A DNA stretch of 64,000 nt from Ochrobactrum vermis (lineage in GTDB: Bacteria > Pseudomonadota > Alphaproteobacteria > Rhizobiales > Rhizobiaceae): contig NZ_PCOC01000002.1 of NCBI RefSeq assembly GCF_002975205.1, forward strand, positions 310,001 to 374,000. Reading direction: 5' to 3'. The translations under genes were made by a program, and so were the position numbers. The notes below the pieces were generated by a model. It was not told where the DNA came from. It saw only the letters and a program-made list of their open reading frames with translations, and made no database searches. Below, one piece after another: positions 1-8,246 of this stretch (positions are counted from its first letter, which is position 1; each line of letters opens with the position of its first letter).

Positions 1-20
1 TGCTTTGCCGACGTATATTT

Positions 21-35
21 ACCGTTACGTACTTC
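21..35 (+). repeat. 15-base direct repeat, copy 1
   Basis: ACCGTTACGTACTTC occurs here and again at 484-498 with no mismatch. The two copies lie upstream of the two first genes of the window (97 and 622). It could be a shared regulator site or a relic of a duplication; the sequence alone does not decide. Confidence 0.5.
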
Positions 36-96
36 GAAATCGTGTGGATTCTGTCACTATCCAATGTTCCAACTTCAAAAGTAGTGAGGCCTTGCC

Positions 97-381
97 ATGG
101 GCAACCAAGAGCGGCGGGCAGCGATAGCATCGGTTGATGCTAAAAAAGGCATCATAAAACTGATGCTGAGGATCCCTTTGGTACGGAAGGAGTTAAAGAA
201 TACCCAAAATGAAGCGCTGTTAGCATTGGCCGAAGCCTATCAGGATGCCAGCAGCACTCTGGAACAAATTGCAATATCGGGGCAATATAAAGAAGATATA
301 CTCGACGAGTATAAGCTGATTTGCACGGAAATTGAGATGGAAGTCCTTTCCTATTGCAAAAAGCATCGCGCTGATCGTTGA
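97..381 (+). CDS. small protein of unknown function (94 aa)
   Basis: This is an open frame of 94 residues starting at ATG 97, with a modest GTGAGG-like ribosome site about eight bases upstream. The protein is charged and probably all-helical, with no signal peptide, no membrane segment and only one late cysteine. I do not recognise a family. It lies between two copies of a 15-base repeat and ahead of the broken alkyl sulfatase, but the gap of about 240 bases argues against one operon. The codon choice is reasonable for a gene, yet its short length keeps confidence moderate. Confidence 0.45.
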   Translation: MGNQERRAAIASVDAKKGIIKLMLRIPLVRKELKNTQNEALLALAEAYQDASSTLEQIAISGQYKEDILDEYKLICTEIEMEVLSYCKKHRADR

Positions 382-483
382 CCGATTTTTATCGCTCTAC
401 AGGATACTCAGTTTGCGCGAGATGGATTCAATTTAAACTTTACGGAATTTATCCCCGTATGAGTGGCATTCGGGATGTAATTA

Positions 484-498
484 ACCGTTACGTACTTC
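484..498 (+). repeat. 15-base direct repeat, copy 2
   Basis: Second exact copy of ACCGTTACGTACTTC, 124 bases before the start codon of the alkyl sulfatase at 622. The rest of 382-621 shows no convincing gene; a TTG-started frame at 378-602 has no family character and is not called. Confidence 0.5.
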
Positions 499-621
499 TC
501 TCAGCGGCGGCGATGCCTCAACCTGACCAAGGTCTAGAATTCTGTTTGCTGCGATGCGGAAAATGCATCGTTGCAATGAGATCGGACGATGATTGCGCTT
601 AGGTTTTCGGGGAGAGTGACG

Positions 622-661
622 ATGCGAATGAAGATTTATCTATCGAGTTTGTCGATACTGG
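622..661 (+). pseudogene. alkyl sulfatase, severed 5' fragment
   Basis: ATG 622 follows a GGGGAGAG ribosome site and opens a signal peptide (MRMKIYLSSLSIL). The frame ends at an inserted IS3-family element. Joining it to the codons that resume at 1860 (LALIAAGSLPATTFAQ) restores a complete, typical signal peptide with an A-Q cleavage region, so the gene was once whole. The four bases CTGG at 658-661 are repeated at 1860-1863 as the target duplication. Confidence 0.85.
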
Positions 662-732
662 GGTAATCCCCCCGCCAAATAACGGACTTCAAAAGTAGAA
701 TTTTCTCGGGCTATATGATCGAGGAGATTTTG

Positions 733-996
733 ATGAAGACGAGCAGATTCATCGAACCGCAAATCCTTGCCATCCTTCGCCAGGCGGAAGGCGGCGTTCC
801 TGTACCCGAGTTATGCCGGGAACATGGAATGAGCACTGCGTCATTCTACAAATGGCGATCCAAGTACGGTGGCATGGATGCCTCGATGATCAGCCAGATG
901 AAGGCTCTGGAGGACGAGAACCGTCGCCTGAAGAAGATGTATGCGGAGATGAGCATGCAGGCGGAACTGCTCAAAGAGGCTCTTGGAAAAAAGTGA
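733..996 (+). CDS. IS3-family transposase OrfA
   Basis: OrfA of 87 residues, started at ATG 733 because GAGGAG lies just upstream; an in-frame ATG at 715 is the alternative. It has the helix-turn-helix typical of IS3 OrfA ([22 protein letters not shown]) spread over residues 26-48, then a leucine-zipper-like region ending ALGKK. At the 3' end the heptamer A AAA AAG (987-993) sits directly before the TGA. This is a classical -1 slippage site that would join OrfA to OrfB to make the active transposase. Confidence 0.9.
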   Translation: MKTSRFIEPQILAILRQAEGGVPVPELCREHGMSTASFYKWRSKYGGMDASMISQMKALEDENRRLKKMYAEMSMQAELLKEALGKK

Positions 997-1820
997 CGCG
1001 GCCATCTCAACGCCGGGAGATGGCCGGGAAAGCAGTGGCGTTGCGAGGGGTGAGCGTTGCGCTTGCCTGCCGCACCTTCGAGGTCAGTGAGACATGTTAT
1101 CGTTACAGCGCCAGGCTGAACGACGAGAACGAGCAGATTGCCGATCTCCTGATCGGACTGACGCGGGCAAAGAAGACCTGGGGCTTCGGTCTGTGTTTCC
1201 TTTATCTGCGCAATGTCCGGGGGCATCACTGGAACCATAAACGCGTTTACCGCATCTATCGTGAGCTTGAATTGAACCTCAGGATCAAGCCGCGCAAGCG
1301 GTTGAAGCGGGACAAGCCCGATGCTCTGACCGTGCCAGATGCGCCGAACATGGTCTGGTCCATGGATTTCATGGCCGACCGGCTGGAGGATGGAAGGCAA
1401 TTCCGACTGCTGAACGTCCTGGATGACTTCAACCGCGAAGGTTTGGGCATTGAGGTAGACTTCTCGCTGCCTGCTGAACACGTCATCCGCAGCCTCAACC
1501 AGATCATCGAATGGCGCGGCAAACCATTCGCAATTCGTGTTGATAATGGGCCGGAATACGTCAGTGGCAAACTGATGGAGTGGGCTGCCAACCAAGGCAT
1601 CGCCTTGAGCCATATCCAACCCGGCAAACCACAACAGAATGCGTATGTCGAGCGCTACAATCGCACCGTTCGGAATGAGTGGCTCGACCAATACATCATC
1701 GAAAGCATTGAGGAGGCGCAGGAATTTGCCACGCAGTGGCTATGGACCTACAACAACGAACGTCCCAATATGGGCATCGGCGGCGTAACGCCCGCACAGA
1801 AACTGAAAATGGCCGCGTGA
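993..1820 (+). CDS. IS3-family transposase OrfB (DDE integrase domain)
   Basis: This catalytic half is reached by -1 slippage at 987-993; the frame is open further upstream, so the start given (GTG 993) is nominal. An N-terminal HTH_21-like region is followed by the DDE integrase core. The acidic residues are visible in MDFMAD, in RVDNGPEY, and in [12 protein letters not shown], which has the E and the basic residue seven positions later. All three are present and the frame runs to 1820 without damage. Confidence 0.9.
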   Translation: MTRPSQRREMAGKAVALRGVSVALACRTFEVSETCYRYSARLNDENEQIADLLIGLTRAKKTWGFGLCFLYLRNVRGHHWNHKRVYRIYRELELNLRIKPRKRLKRDKPDALTVPDAPNMVWSMDFMADRLEDGRQFRLLNVLDDFNREGLGIEVDFSLPAEHVIRSLNQIIEWRGKPFAIRVDNGPEYVSGKLMEWAANQGIALSHIQPGKPQQNAYVERYNRTVRNEWLDQYIIESIEEAQEFATQWLWTYNNERPNMGIGGVTPAQKLKMAA

Positions 1821-1859
1821 ATTCTACTGACGAGCCCCGTTAAAAACGGGGGGATTACC

Positions 1860-3805
1860 CTGGCACTGATCGCCGCAGGGTCGTTGCCCGCAACAACGTT
1901 CGCGCAGGATGATGCCCGCCGCGATGCGACGGAAACCACGAAACAAACGAACGCGAAACTTCTGGATCAGCTTCCTTTTGACGACACGATCGATTTTGAT
2001 GACGCCAAGAAGGGATTGATTGCTCCACTCCCTTCGGAAATGATCAAGGGTGAAAAGGGCAACCTCATCTGGAACCCGGAACAGTATGGGTTCATCAAAC
2101 CGGATGCAAAAGCACCGGACACAGTCAATCCGAGCTTGTGGCGACAGTCGCAGCTGATCAATATCAGTGGCCTGTTTGAGGTGACAGACGGCATTTATCA
2201 GGTCCGCAACCAGGATCTGTCAAACATGACCATCATCGAAGGCGAGGAAGGCATCATGATTGTCGACCCTCTTGTCTCGGCAGAGACTGCGAAGGTCGCT
2301 CTCGATCTTTATTACAAGAACCGTGAGAAAAAGCCGAAAAAGGCCGTGATCTATGCCCATAGTCACGTCGATCACTATGGCGGCGTGCGTGGTGTTATCG
2401 ATGAAAAGGATGTTGCAGACGGCAAGGTAAAGATTTACGCGCCTGAAGGTTTCCTGGAAGCTGCGATTGCAGAGAACGTCATGGCGGGTACGGCCATGAG
2501 CCGTCGCGCCAGCTATATGTATGGAAATCTTCTGCAACCCGATGAAAAGGGTCAGGTTGGAGCCGGGCTTGGTACCACAACGTCCGCAGGTACCGTCACA
2601 TTGATCCCGCCGACCGACATCATCACGAAGACTGGCCAGAAGGAGACAATCGACGGGCTGACCTATGAGTTCATGATGGCTCCGGGTTCAGAAGCTCCGT
2701 CGGAAATGCTCTGGTATATTGAAGAAAAGAAGGCGATTTCTGCGGCTGAGGATGCGACACACACGCTGCATAATACCTATTCCCTGCGTGGTGCGAAAAT
2801 ACGTGAACCTCTGCCATGGTCAAAATACCTGAACCAGGCTCTGGTCATGTGGGGGACAAGGCAGAAGTGCTGTTTGCCCAACATCACTGGCCTACTTGGG
2901 GCAATGACAAGATCGTAAACCTATTGAAGAAACAACGAGATCTCTACCGCTTTATTAATGACGAAACACTAAGAGCGGTCAATCATGGCATGACGATGAG
3001 AGAAATTGCCGACTCTTTCAAGCTTCCGAAGAGCCTCGACACATTCTGGGCCAATCGAGGCTACTACGGCTCCATTTATCACGATGTCGCGGCGACCTAT
3101 GTTCTCTATCTTGGCTGGTTCACAGGAAACCCAGCCACACTGCATGAACTGCCACCCGTTGAGGCAAGCAAAAAGTATGTTGAGTTCATGGGTGGTGCAG
3201 ATGAAGTTTTGAAGAAGGCAAAAAAATCCTTCGATAAGGGTGAATATCGTTGGACTGCTCAGGTGGTTAACCACGTCGTATTTGCTGATCCTGATAATCA
3301 GGATGCAAAGAACCTCGAAGCCGACGCGCTGGAGCAGCTAGGTTATCAGGCTGAATCCGGGCCGTGGCGTAACTTCTATCTCACAGGTGCACAGGAATTG
3401 CGCAAAGGTGTAGCCGAGCTTCCGACCCCAAACACCGCAAGCCCCGATACGGTTCGCGCCATGTCGCTTGATCTGTTCTTCGACTATCTTGGCGTGCGGC
3501 TTAACGGAGATAAGGCAGGCGATGCCCACCTGACACTCAACTTCGACTTTGGAGACGATGGCAAGTATCTGGTTGAACTTGAAAATGGCGTTCTAAACAA
3601 CACGAAGGGAGCCCAGTCTAATAAGGCTGACGCCACTTTGAAACTGTCGCGCAGTGCGCTGGATAAGGTTGTTCTTGGCGAAGAAACCCTCGACAAGGCA
3701 GTCGAAGGTGGCTCGATTCAGATCACGGGCGATAAAGAAAAGCTCACTCAGCTGGTTTCTATGCTGGATTCATTCGACTTCTGGTTCAACATCGTGACAC
3801 CATAA
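1860..3805 (+). pseudogene. alkyl sulfatase (SdsA/BDS1 type), main body, frameshifted
   Basis: These enzymes are periplasmic metallo-beta-lactamase-fold hydrolases that cleave sulfate from alkyl esters such as dodecyl sulfate. The frame resumes after the IS and shows the metal motif HSHVDHYGG. It shifts frame at the G5 run 2851-2855: MWG should be followed by DKAEVLFAQHHWPTWG, which lies in another frame. After the shift it continues through the dimerisation region into the C-terminal SCP2-like domain (LTLNFDFGDDGKYLVEL) and ends at 3805. Summed pieces give about 660 residues, the family length. The gene therefore has two independent lesions, the IS insertion and an apparent 1-base loss, although the latter could be a sequencing error. 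Confidence 0.85.
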
Positions 3806-3896
3806 AGCAAGCAACGATTGGTCGCGCCGCAGGATAAAGGCGCGGCCAATCAAGGTCAAAGCAGTGCCGTGCGGTTCATGCCGTTAGGAGGGGAAA

Positions 3897-4676
3897 TTGA
3901 AAAAAGCAATTTGCTGCGCAATCTGGCTACTACAGGGGCCATTGACTGTTTCTGCTCAGGAAGGGGATGGAGGGGCGGCTCAAGCGAACAATCCTCTCGC
4001 AAATTCGACTGCAATCAATATACAAAACCAGTATATCGGCGAACTCACCGGGGTCGGGAAAAGTGCCAATCAATTCTATCTGCGCGCAGCACAACCGTTC
4101 GATTTCTTAGGCGGACGCTGGATTGCAAGAGCGACGCTACCAGTTAACACTTTCCCCACCGGTTCGAATCTCGATAACGAAACGGGATTGGGTGATTTCA
4201 ATATATTTGCCGCTTATCTGTTCGATGTTGGTAATCCCGGTATCAGTTTTGGCTTTGGCCCTCAGCTGACAGTGCCTTCGGCGACACAAAGTGGCCTTGG
4301 CAGCGATAAGTGGTCGGCAGGGTTTGCTAACGTATTGTTCAACGCCACCAACCCCAAATTTCAATGGGGCTATCTGCTTACATGGCAGGCAAGCTTTGCT
4401 GGTGATGACGACCGTGACGACGTCAATGTAGGGGCTTTCCAGCCGTTTCTCTTCTATCAGCTCCAGAAGGGCTGGTATCTGCGGTCGTCTGCCATCTGGT
4501 CTTATAATTTCGAGAATGATGCATACACGCTACCCTTGGGCCTCGGTCTAGGAAAGGTGATTAAAACTGAGAAAGCTGTGGTCAATATGTTTGTGGAGCC
4601 TCAGTATAGCGTTGCAAAGAGAGGAGATGGACAATCCAAGTGGGGATTGTTTACCGGTGTGATTTTTCAATTCTAG
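3897..4676 (+). CDS. outer-membrane barrel-type protein (MetA-pathway-like)
   Basis: 259 residues starting at TTG 3897. AGGAGGGG lies six bases ahead and the first 21 residues form a clear signal peptide ([14 protein letters not shown] to VSAQ). The body alternates aromatic and small residues as in a beta-barrel and ends in a terminal phenylalanine (VIFQF), the signature for outer-membrane assembly. Features such as [15 protein letters not shown] and [14 protein letters not shown] resemble the phenol-degradation MetA-like or transporter-like family. It lies about 90 bases after the alkyl sulfatase, so it may have served in uptake of its substrate; that is inference. Confidence 0.7.
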   Translation: MKKAICCAIWLLQGPLTVSAQEGDGGAAQANNPLANSTAINIQNQYIGELTGVGKSANQFYLRAAQPFDFLGGRWIARATLPVNTFPTGSNLDNETGLGDFNIFAAYLFDVGNPGISFGFGPQLTVPSATQSGLGSDKWSAGFANVLFNATNPKFQWGYLLTWQASFAGDDDRDDVNVGAFQPFLFYQLQKGWYLRSSAIWSYNFENDAYTLPLGLGLGKVIKTEKAVVNMFVEPQYSVAKRGDGQSKWGLFTGVIFQF

Positions 4677-4891
4677 AGCGTTTCCGACTTAAGATTGATG
4701 ATAGCTGCAAGCAGCAAACTGCTAGGGCACCTGGCGGCTTCAAATAGCGTTACGGATTTGCTCATTGCATTCCAGAGGGCAGCGTTCGTTCATCTTTTAT
4801 GCGAGAAAATGTCTGATGTTTCGAAAATGTCATTTGCGATCAGATTGATAAAAACGAAAGCAATGTCGCGTGACGATCTATGCTTTGACAG

Positions 4892-5088
4892 ATGTGGGAG
4901 CGAGCCTTGACAGGTAATCGCTGTTTGATAACGGGGTTCAAGGTGTTGTTGTCAGGTGTCGCGCTTCTGGAACTGGCGGCAATGCCGGTGCATGCCTTTG
5001 ATTGGCGAACCAGTTTCTTTGACCCGGAAGACGGATATTTCGATGTGTCGGGTCTCAGAGCTGGCTCGGGAAATTTGAACAGGGGGGA
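4892..5088 (+). pseudogene. BamA/D15-type outer-membrane protein, 5' fragment
   Basis: ATG 4892 opens a frame with a long signal peptide (hydrophobic stretch FKVLLSGVALLELA, cleavage near VHAF), then DWRTSFFDPEDGYFDVSG. The FDPEDG-F-D start is typical of short BamA/TamA-like proteins. The frame is cut by an IS3 element at about 5089. The 3' part resumes after the IS in the same frame. Between the two the family normally has a further conserved stretch that is missing here, so DNA was probably lost with the insertion. The preceding 215 bases (4677-4891) hold nothing I can name. Confidence 0.65.
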
Positions 5089-5140
5089 TAAGTGGAATTT
5101 CTGCCTGACTTCGGCTTAGATGCCGTGAACAGGAGATACC

Positions 5141-5452
5141 ATGACGAGACGACCGCGCCGGAACCATAGCCCGGCTTTCAAGGCAAAAGTGGCGCTCGCC
5201 GCCATTCGAGGCGAGCAGACGCTGGTGGAACTGTCCCAACAGTTTGACGTGCACGCCAACCAGATCAAGCAATGGAAAGACCAGCTCCTTGAGGGGGCGA
5301 CAGGCGTTTTCGGCGATGAAGCGAAGGCGGAACCGACGGGTCCAACCGTCGATGTCAAAACGCTGCACGCCAAGATCGGGGAGCTGACGCTGGAGAATGA
5401 TTTTTTAGCCGGAGCGCTCGGCAAGGCGGGATTGCTGAGCGGAAAGAAATGA
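5141..5452 (+). CDS. IS3-family transposase OrfA
   Basis: 103 residues, ATG 5141 preceded by AGGAG. It starts MTRRPRRNHSPAFKAKVAL, the usual opening of IS3-group OrfA, with a helix-turn-helix around residues 25-48 (ELSQQFDVHANQIKQWK) and a C-terminal zipper (LTLENDFLAGALGKAGLL). The stop overlaps the OrfB start as ATGA at 5449-5452, allowing coupled translation or frameshifting. Complete. Confidence 0.9.
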   Translation: MTRRPRRNHSPAFKAKVALAAIRGEQTLVELSQQFDVHANQIKQWKDQLLEGATGVFGDEAKAEPTGPTVDVKTLHAKIGELTLENDFLAGALGKAGLLSGKK

Positions 5453-6279
5453 TCGACCGCGAGCACAAGCTGTCCGTCGTGCGTCAGGCGAAGCTTCTCG
5501 GCTTCAGCCGTGGCAGTGTCTATTATTCGCCGCGTCCGGTGTCTGACGGCGATCTGGCTCTGATGCGCCGGATCGACGAGTTGCATCTCGAATACCCGTT
5601 TGCCGGAAGCCGGATGTTGCAAGGGCTCTTGAGGGGAGAAGGGTTACAAACCGGTCGACTGCACGTCGCCACGCTGATGAAGAAGATGGGCATCGAGGCG
5701 ATCTACCGTCGCCCGAACACGTCGAAACCGGCACCTGGGCACAAAATCTATCCCTACCTCCTGCGCAAGCTGGCGGTTACCAGACCCAATCAGGTTTGGG
5801 CGATGGACCTGACCTATGTTCCGATGGCTCGCGGATTTGTCTATCTCTGCGCCGTTGTGGACTGGTTCAGCCGGAAGGTTCTGTCGTGGCGACTGTCGAT
5901 CACGATGGAGGCAGCCTTCTGCATCGAAGCAGTCGAGGAAGCGCTGGCCCGTTATGGCAGACCCGACATATTCAATACCGATCAGGGCTCGCAGTTCACC
6001 TCGATGGACTTCACGACGGTGCTGAAGAAGGCGGAAATCGCCATCTCGATGGATGGCAAGGGTGCGTGGCGGGACAACGTCTTCGTCGAGCGGCTCTGGC
6101 GTTCGATCAAATACGAGGAAGTCTACCTCCACGCCTATAAAACAGTGTCCGAGGCCCGCGCTGGCATCGGCCGCTATCTGACCTTTTACAATAGCCGACG
6201 CCCACATTCATCCCTTGACCGGCAGACACCGGATCAGGCCTACTTCAACGCGCTGGCACCAATGATGGTGGCGGCATAA
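5449..6279 (+). CDS. IS3-family transposase OrfB (DDE integrase domain)
   Basis: 276 residues. An HTH_21-type N-terminal region (YPFAGSRMLQGLLRGEG) precedes the DDE core. The catalytic acids are seen in MDLTYVPMARG, FNTDQGSQFTS, and FVERLWRSIKYEEVY, with the basic residue seven positions after the glutamate. No internal damage is seen. The frame overlaps OrfA by four bases. Its sequence clearly differs from the IS at 662-1859, so the two elements are unrelated insertions. Confidence 0.92.
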   Translation: MIDREHKLSVVRQAKLLGFSRGSVYYSPRPVSDGDLALMRRIDELHLEYPFAGSRMLQGLLRGEGLQTGRLHVATLMKKMGIEAIYRRPNTSKPAPGHKIYPYLLRKLAVTRPNQVWAMDLTYVPMARGFVYLCAVVDWFSRKVLSWRLSITMEAAFCIEAVEEALARYGRPDIFNTDQGSQFTSMDFTTVLKKAEIAISMDGKGAWRDNVFVERLWRSIKYEEVYLHAYKTVSEARAGIGRYLTFYNSRRPHSSLDRQTPDQAYFNALAPMMVAA

Positions 6280-6299
6280 TCGAGGCGGAAATCCACTTA

Positions 6300-7213
6300 G
6301 CGAAACGCCCGAAACTGTTCAGACAAACCGAGCCACCTCTGGTGGTGCATATACCGGGAACGGATCCTGGGGAGGTGGGTTGTTGAAACAGGGAGGATTG
6401 GCAGACGACCGCTTCCTCTATCGTTTTGGCTTGGGTATTGCTGACGTGACGCTGCCAGTTTTCCCCTTCGGAGGCAGCAGCGAGGTTGATTATGGCAATG
6501 CAATGAAATTCGGCTTTGGGAATATCCGCTACAAGGTCCCCAATACGTCATTTTCCATTGGACCGCAGTTTATCTACCGGACGTCGGATATCTCGCTTGA
6601 TGCGCAGGGGCCTTTGGCTGACCAGGTAAACAGGATCATCGGAAGATTTGAAGGGGAGCACCAGTATGTCGCTCTGGGGTTGTCGATGAACTACGACACG
6701 CGCGACAACAAGATCACTCCGACGGATGGTATAAACGCCATTCTGAAGTTCGATGTCTACTCCGGTGCGTTGGGAAGCGACAGGGATTTCACCGAGGGAA
6801 CGCTCAATGTGCACGCCTTCCACAAGCTAAACGACGCATGGTCAATCGGCACGAAACTGAGTGTTGACACTGTGTCTGCAGAGGCGCCGTTCTTTATGGC
6901 ACCAGCCGTTGATCTTCGCGGCATTGAATCTGGCCGCTATCAAGGTGATACGGCCTTGAGTATCGAGACCGAACTTCGCCATCAGTTCACACCTCGTTGG
7001 GCGGGGGTGCTGTTTGGCGGCTATGGTGAGACCTTTGTCAACCATTCTCGACTTTACGAGCCTCAGGACAATATCTGGACTTATGGAGCGGGTATCAGAT
7101 ACAAGATCGCTCGCAAATTTGGTATCGATGCCGGACTGGATGTCGCACGCGGGCCGGAAAGCACCATCTTCTATATCCAGTTCGGACATGCGTGGGGACG
7201 AACTATGGACTGA
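6300..7213 (+). pseudogene. BamA/D15-type outer-membrane protein, 3' fragment
   Basis: The frame is already open at the IS border and reads PETVQTNRATSGGAYTGNGSW before any start codon. It then gives a long beta-barrel with alternating strands, for example YDTRDNKITPTDGINAILKFD, the D15 surface-antigen signature (R-D-x3-P-x-G). A TTG at 6380 could start translation but would lack a signal peptide, so the product cannot reach the outer membrane. It ends WGRTMD rather than in an aromatic residue, so the terminal strand may be altered or may end at FYIQF. Confidence 0.7.
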
Positions 7214-7392
7214 GCGGGTTAGTTTGATGTCTTGCTCATATGGTTATCTGTTATCATCCGACATCCGACGTCGCCTGATCGTTTGCCTTGGCAACTCTCC
7301 AAAAAGTTCGCGATACCAGCCAGTGGACTTTCTTCGGAAAAGTGGAGAGGCATTTTGCATTTAGGCGGTCATTCGCTCGAACTGAGCGGGGC

Positions 7393-7524
7393 TCAATTAG
7401 TCGAGAGAAGAATTACGGCGGACTGGATTGTAGAAGCTGCGTTCAGCCAGGCCTTGAGGGCATGGCAATTTGGGCAGGTCGGGGTGGTGTAGATAGCCGC
7501 CCAGGCGTCGTTGTTCGTGATCAT
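7393..7524 (-). CDS. truncated glutaredoxin-like protein (43 aa)
   Basis: ATG 7524 has a good AAGGAAAG ribosome site and overlaps the stop of the preceding frame as ATGA. The first 28 residues closely match the start of the glutaredoxin at 15049-15315: here IYTTPTCPNCHALKAWLN, there IYTTPTCPDCHALKRWLN, both with the CPxC active site. After LN the similarity stops and the frame ends 15 residues later at TGA (7393-7395). It looks like a gene cut short by recombination. Whether a 43-residue thiol peptide still works is unknown. The 180 bases down to the BamA fragment hold nothing recognisable. Confidence 0.6.
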   Translation of the reverse strand: MITNNDAWAAIYTTPTCPNCHALKAWLNAASTIQSAVILLSTN

Positions 7525-7739
7525 GTTCTTTCCTTGCATGGAAGCGGTATGCGCGGACTTGCACCAGCGAATCCCGTGCTGCGCTCGTCATTCGGCTGCG
7601 ACCGAAGCGCGACCTCGGCCGGAGGAACGTCGGTTCCGGCTGCGATATACGCCTTTAAAGCCTTGAGGCGCAGCGCGCTGCCGAGCGTGAAGACGCTGGA
7701 GAGCGCCATCACTTCCAGCGGTCGGGCTGTCTTCCTCAT
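7521..7739 (-). CDS. 72-aa frame starting with a CopA C-terminal scrap
   Basis: The start overlaps the cueR stop (ATGA) and the stop overlaps the truncated glutaredoxin start (ATGA), so the three are set up for coupled translation. Residues 7-31 (PLEVMALSSVFTLG, then SALRLKALKAY) match the end of copper P-type ATPases; the copA of this window ends [19 protein letters not shown]. Thus an extra copy of the ATPase tail has been fused downstream of cueR. The remaining 40 residues match nothing I know. It is most likely a recombination scar, less likely a small membrane peptide. Confidence 0.5.
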   Translation of the reverse strand: MRKTARPLEVMALSSVFTLGSALRLKALKAYIAAGTDVPPAEVALRSQPNDERSTGFAGASPRIPLPCKERT

Positions 7740-8185
7740 TGTGACAGGCGTGCGACTGCGCCGGAGCGAGGCTGGATCGACAGATCCTCATCCTTCGGAT
7801 CAGTTTCGAGGCATTGCAGGATTGGGCAATGAGGGCGGTGGTCGCCGTTGCAGGCTTTGACCAGCACAGTGAGCGAATGAGCCATGCCCTGAAGACCTTG
7901 GATCTTCATTTCCAGTCCGTCGATGTGGCCTTGGGCCAGACGTTTGACCTCCGCACTTTGTCGCGTGTCGTCGCGCCATAGACCGAGAAGATCGCTGATC
8001 TCGGCGACGGAAAAACCGAGATCGCGCGCGCGGCGGATGAAGCGCAACATATGGACATCCGTGTCCGAATAGTCGCGGTAGCCTGAGGACGTTCGATCGG
8101 CAGCCGGGATGAGGCCAGTCTGCTCGTAGTAACGGATCATCTTGGTCGAAACGCCTGATGCTTTCGAGGCTTGTCCGATATTCAT
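7736..8185 (-). CDS. cueR: copper-responsive MerR-family activator CueR
   Basis: 149 residues, ATG 8185 with AGGAGAG upstream. The N-terminal winged helix is MNIGQASKASGVSTKMIRYY, followed by the usual dimer helix. The metal site is diagnostic: C112 and C120 in the arrangement C-x7-C, and serine at residue 77, as in monovalent-metal (Cu+/Ag+) sensors of this family rather than zinc or mercury sensors. It lies 61 bases downstream of copA on the same strand, so it is probably co-transcribed from the copA promoter and thus autoactivated. It is the likely reader of the eight CueR-type promoters in this window. Confidence 0.92.
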   Translation of the reverse strand: MNIGQASKASGVSTKMIRYYEQTGLIPAADRTSSGYRDYSDTDVHMLRFIRRARDLGFSVAEISDLLGLWRDDTRQSAEVKRLAQGHIDGLEMKIQGLQGMAHSLTVLVKACNGDHRPHCPILQCLETDPKDEDLSIQPRSGAVARLSQ

Positions 8186-8246
8186 GCATTCTCTCCTGTA
8201 AGTAACGACGGCCGACCCATACTATAGGGTAGGCTGTCCTGTTTCA

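Larger units (their letters stand above)
662..1859 (+). mobile_element. IS3-family element (IS407-like) inserted in the alkyl sulfatase
   Basis: The element is about 1.2 kb. Its ends share GGTAATCCCCCCG (left 662-674; complement at the right end to 1859). Further matching blocks, AACGG and AGTAGAATT, extend the imperfect terminal repeat to about 45 bases. The 4-base CTGG duplication flanking it (658-661 and 1860-1863) fits the IS407-type groups. It carries orfA and orfB linked by a frameshift signal. Both frames look intact, so the element may still be active. Assignment to the IS407 group is by general resemblance only. Confidence 0.9.
5089..6299 (+). mobile_element. IS3-family element (IS3-group-like) in a BamA-type gene
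   Basis: About 1.2 kb. The ends share TAAGTGGA (5089-5096) and its complement TCCACTTA (6292-6299), and the match continues imperfectly inwards (GGAATTTCTGCCT against GGATTTCCGCCT). No 3- or 4-base target duplication is visible at these limits, in contrast to the first IS. This fits a deletion or recombination next to the element. Both transposase frames are intact. Confidence 0.85.

Noticed and set aside
378..602. TTG-started 74-codon frame after the first gene
   Set aside because: No ribosome site, no family, and it contains the direct repeat; treated as upstream region of the alkyl sulfatase.
72..698. 13-base match ACTTCAAAAGTAG at 72-84 and 686-698
   Set aside because: The second copy is inside the IS end; the match is not flanked by other IS sequence at 72, so an old IS end cannot be shown.
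4695..4910. 71-codon frame upstream of the BamA-type gene
   Set aside because: Composition unconvincing and overlaps the start of the real gene; likely part of its upstream region.
5644..6207. 187-codon minus-strand frame
   Set aside because: Antisense of IS3 OrfB.
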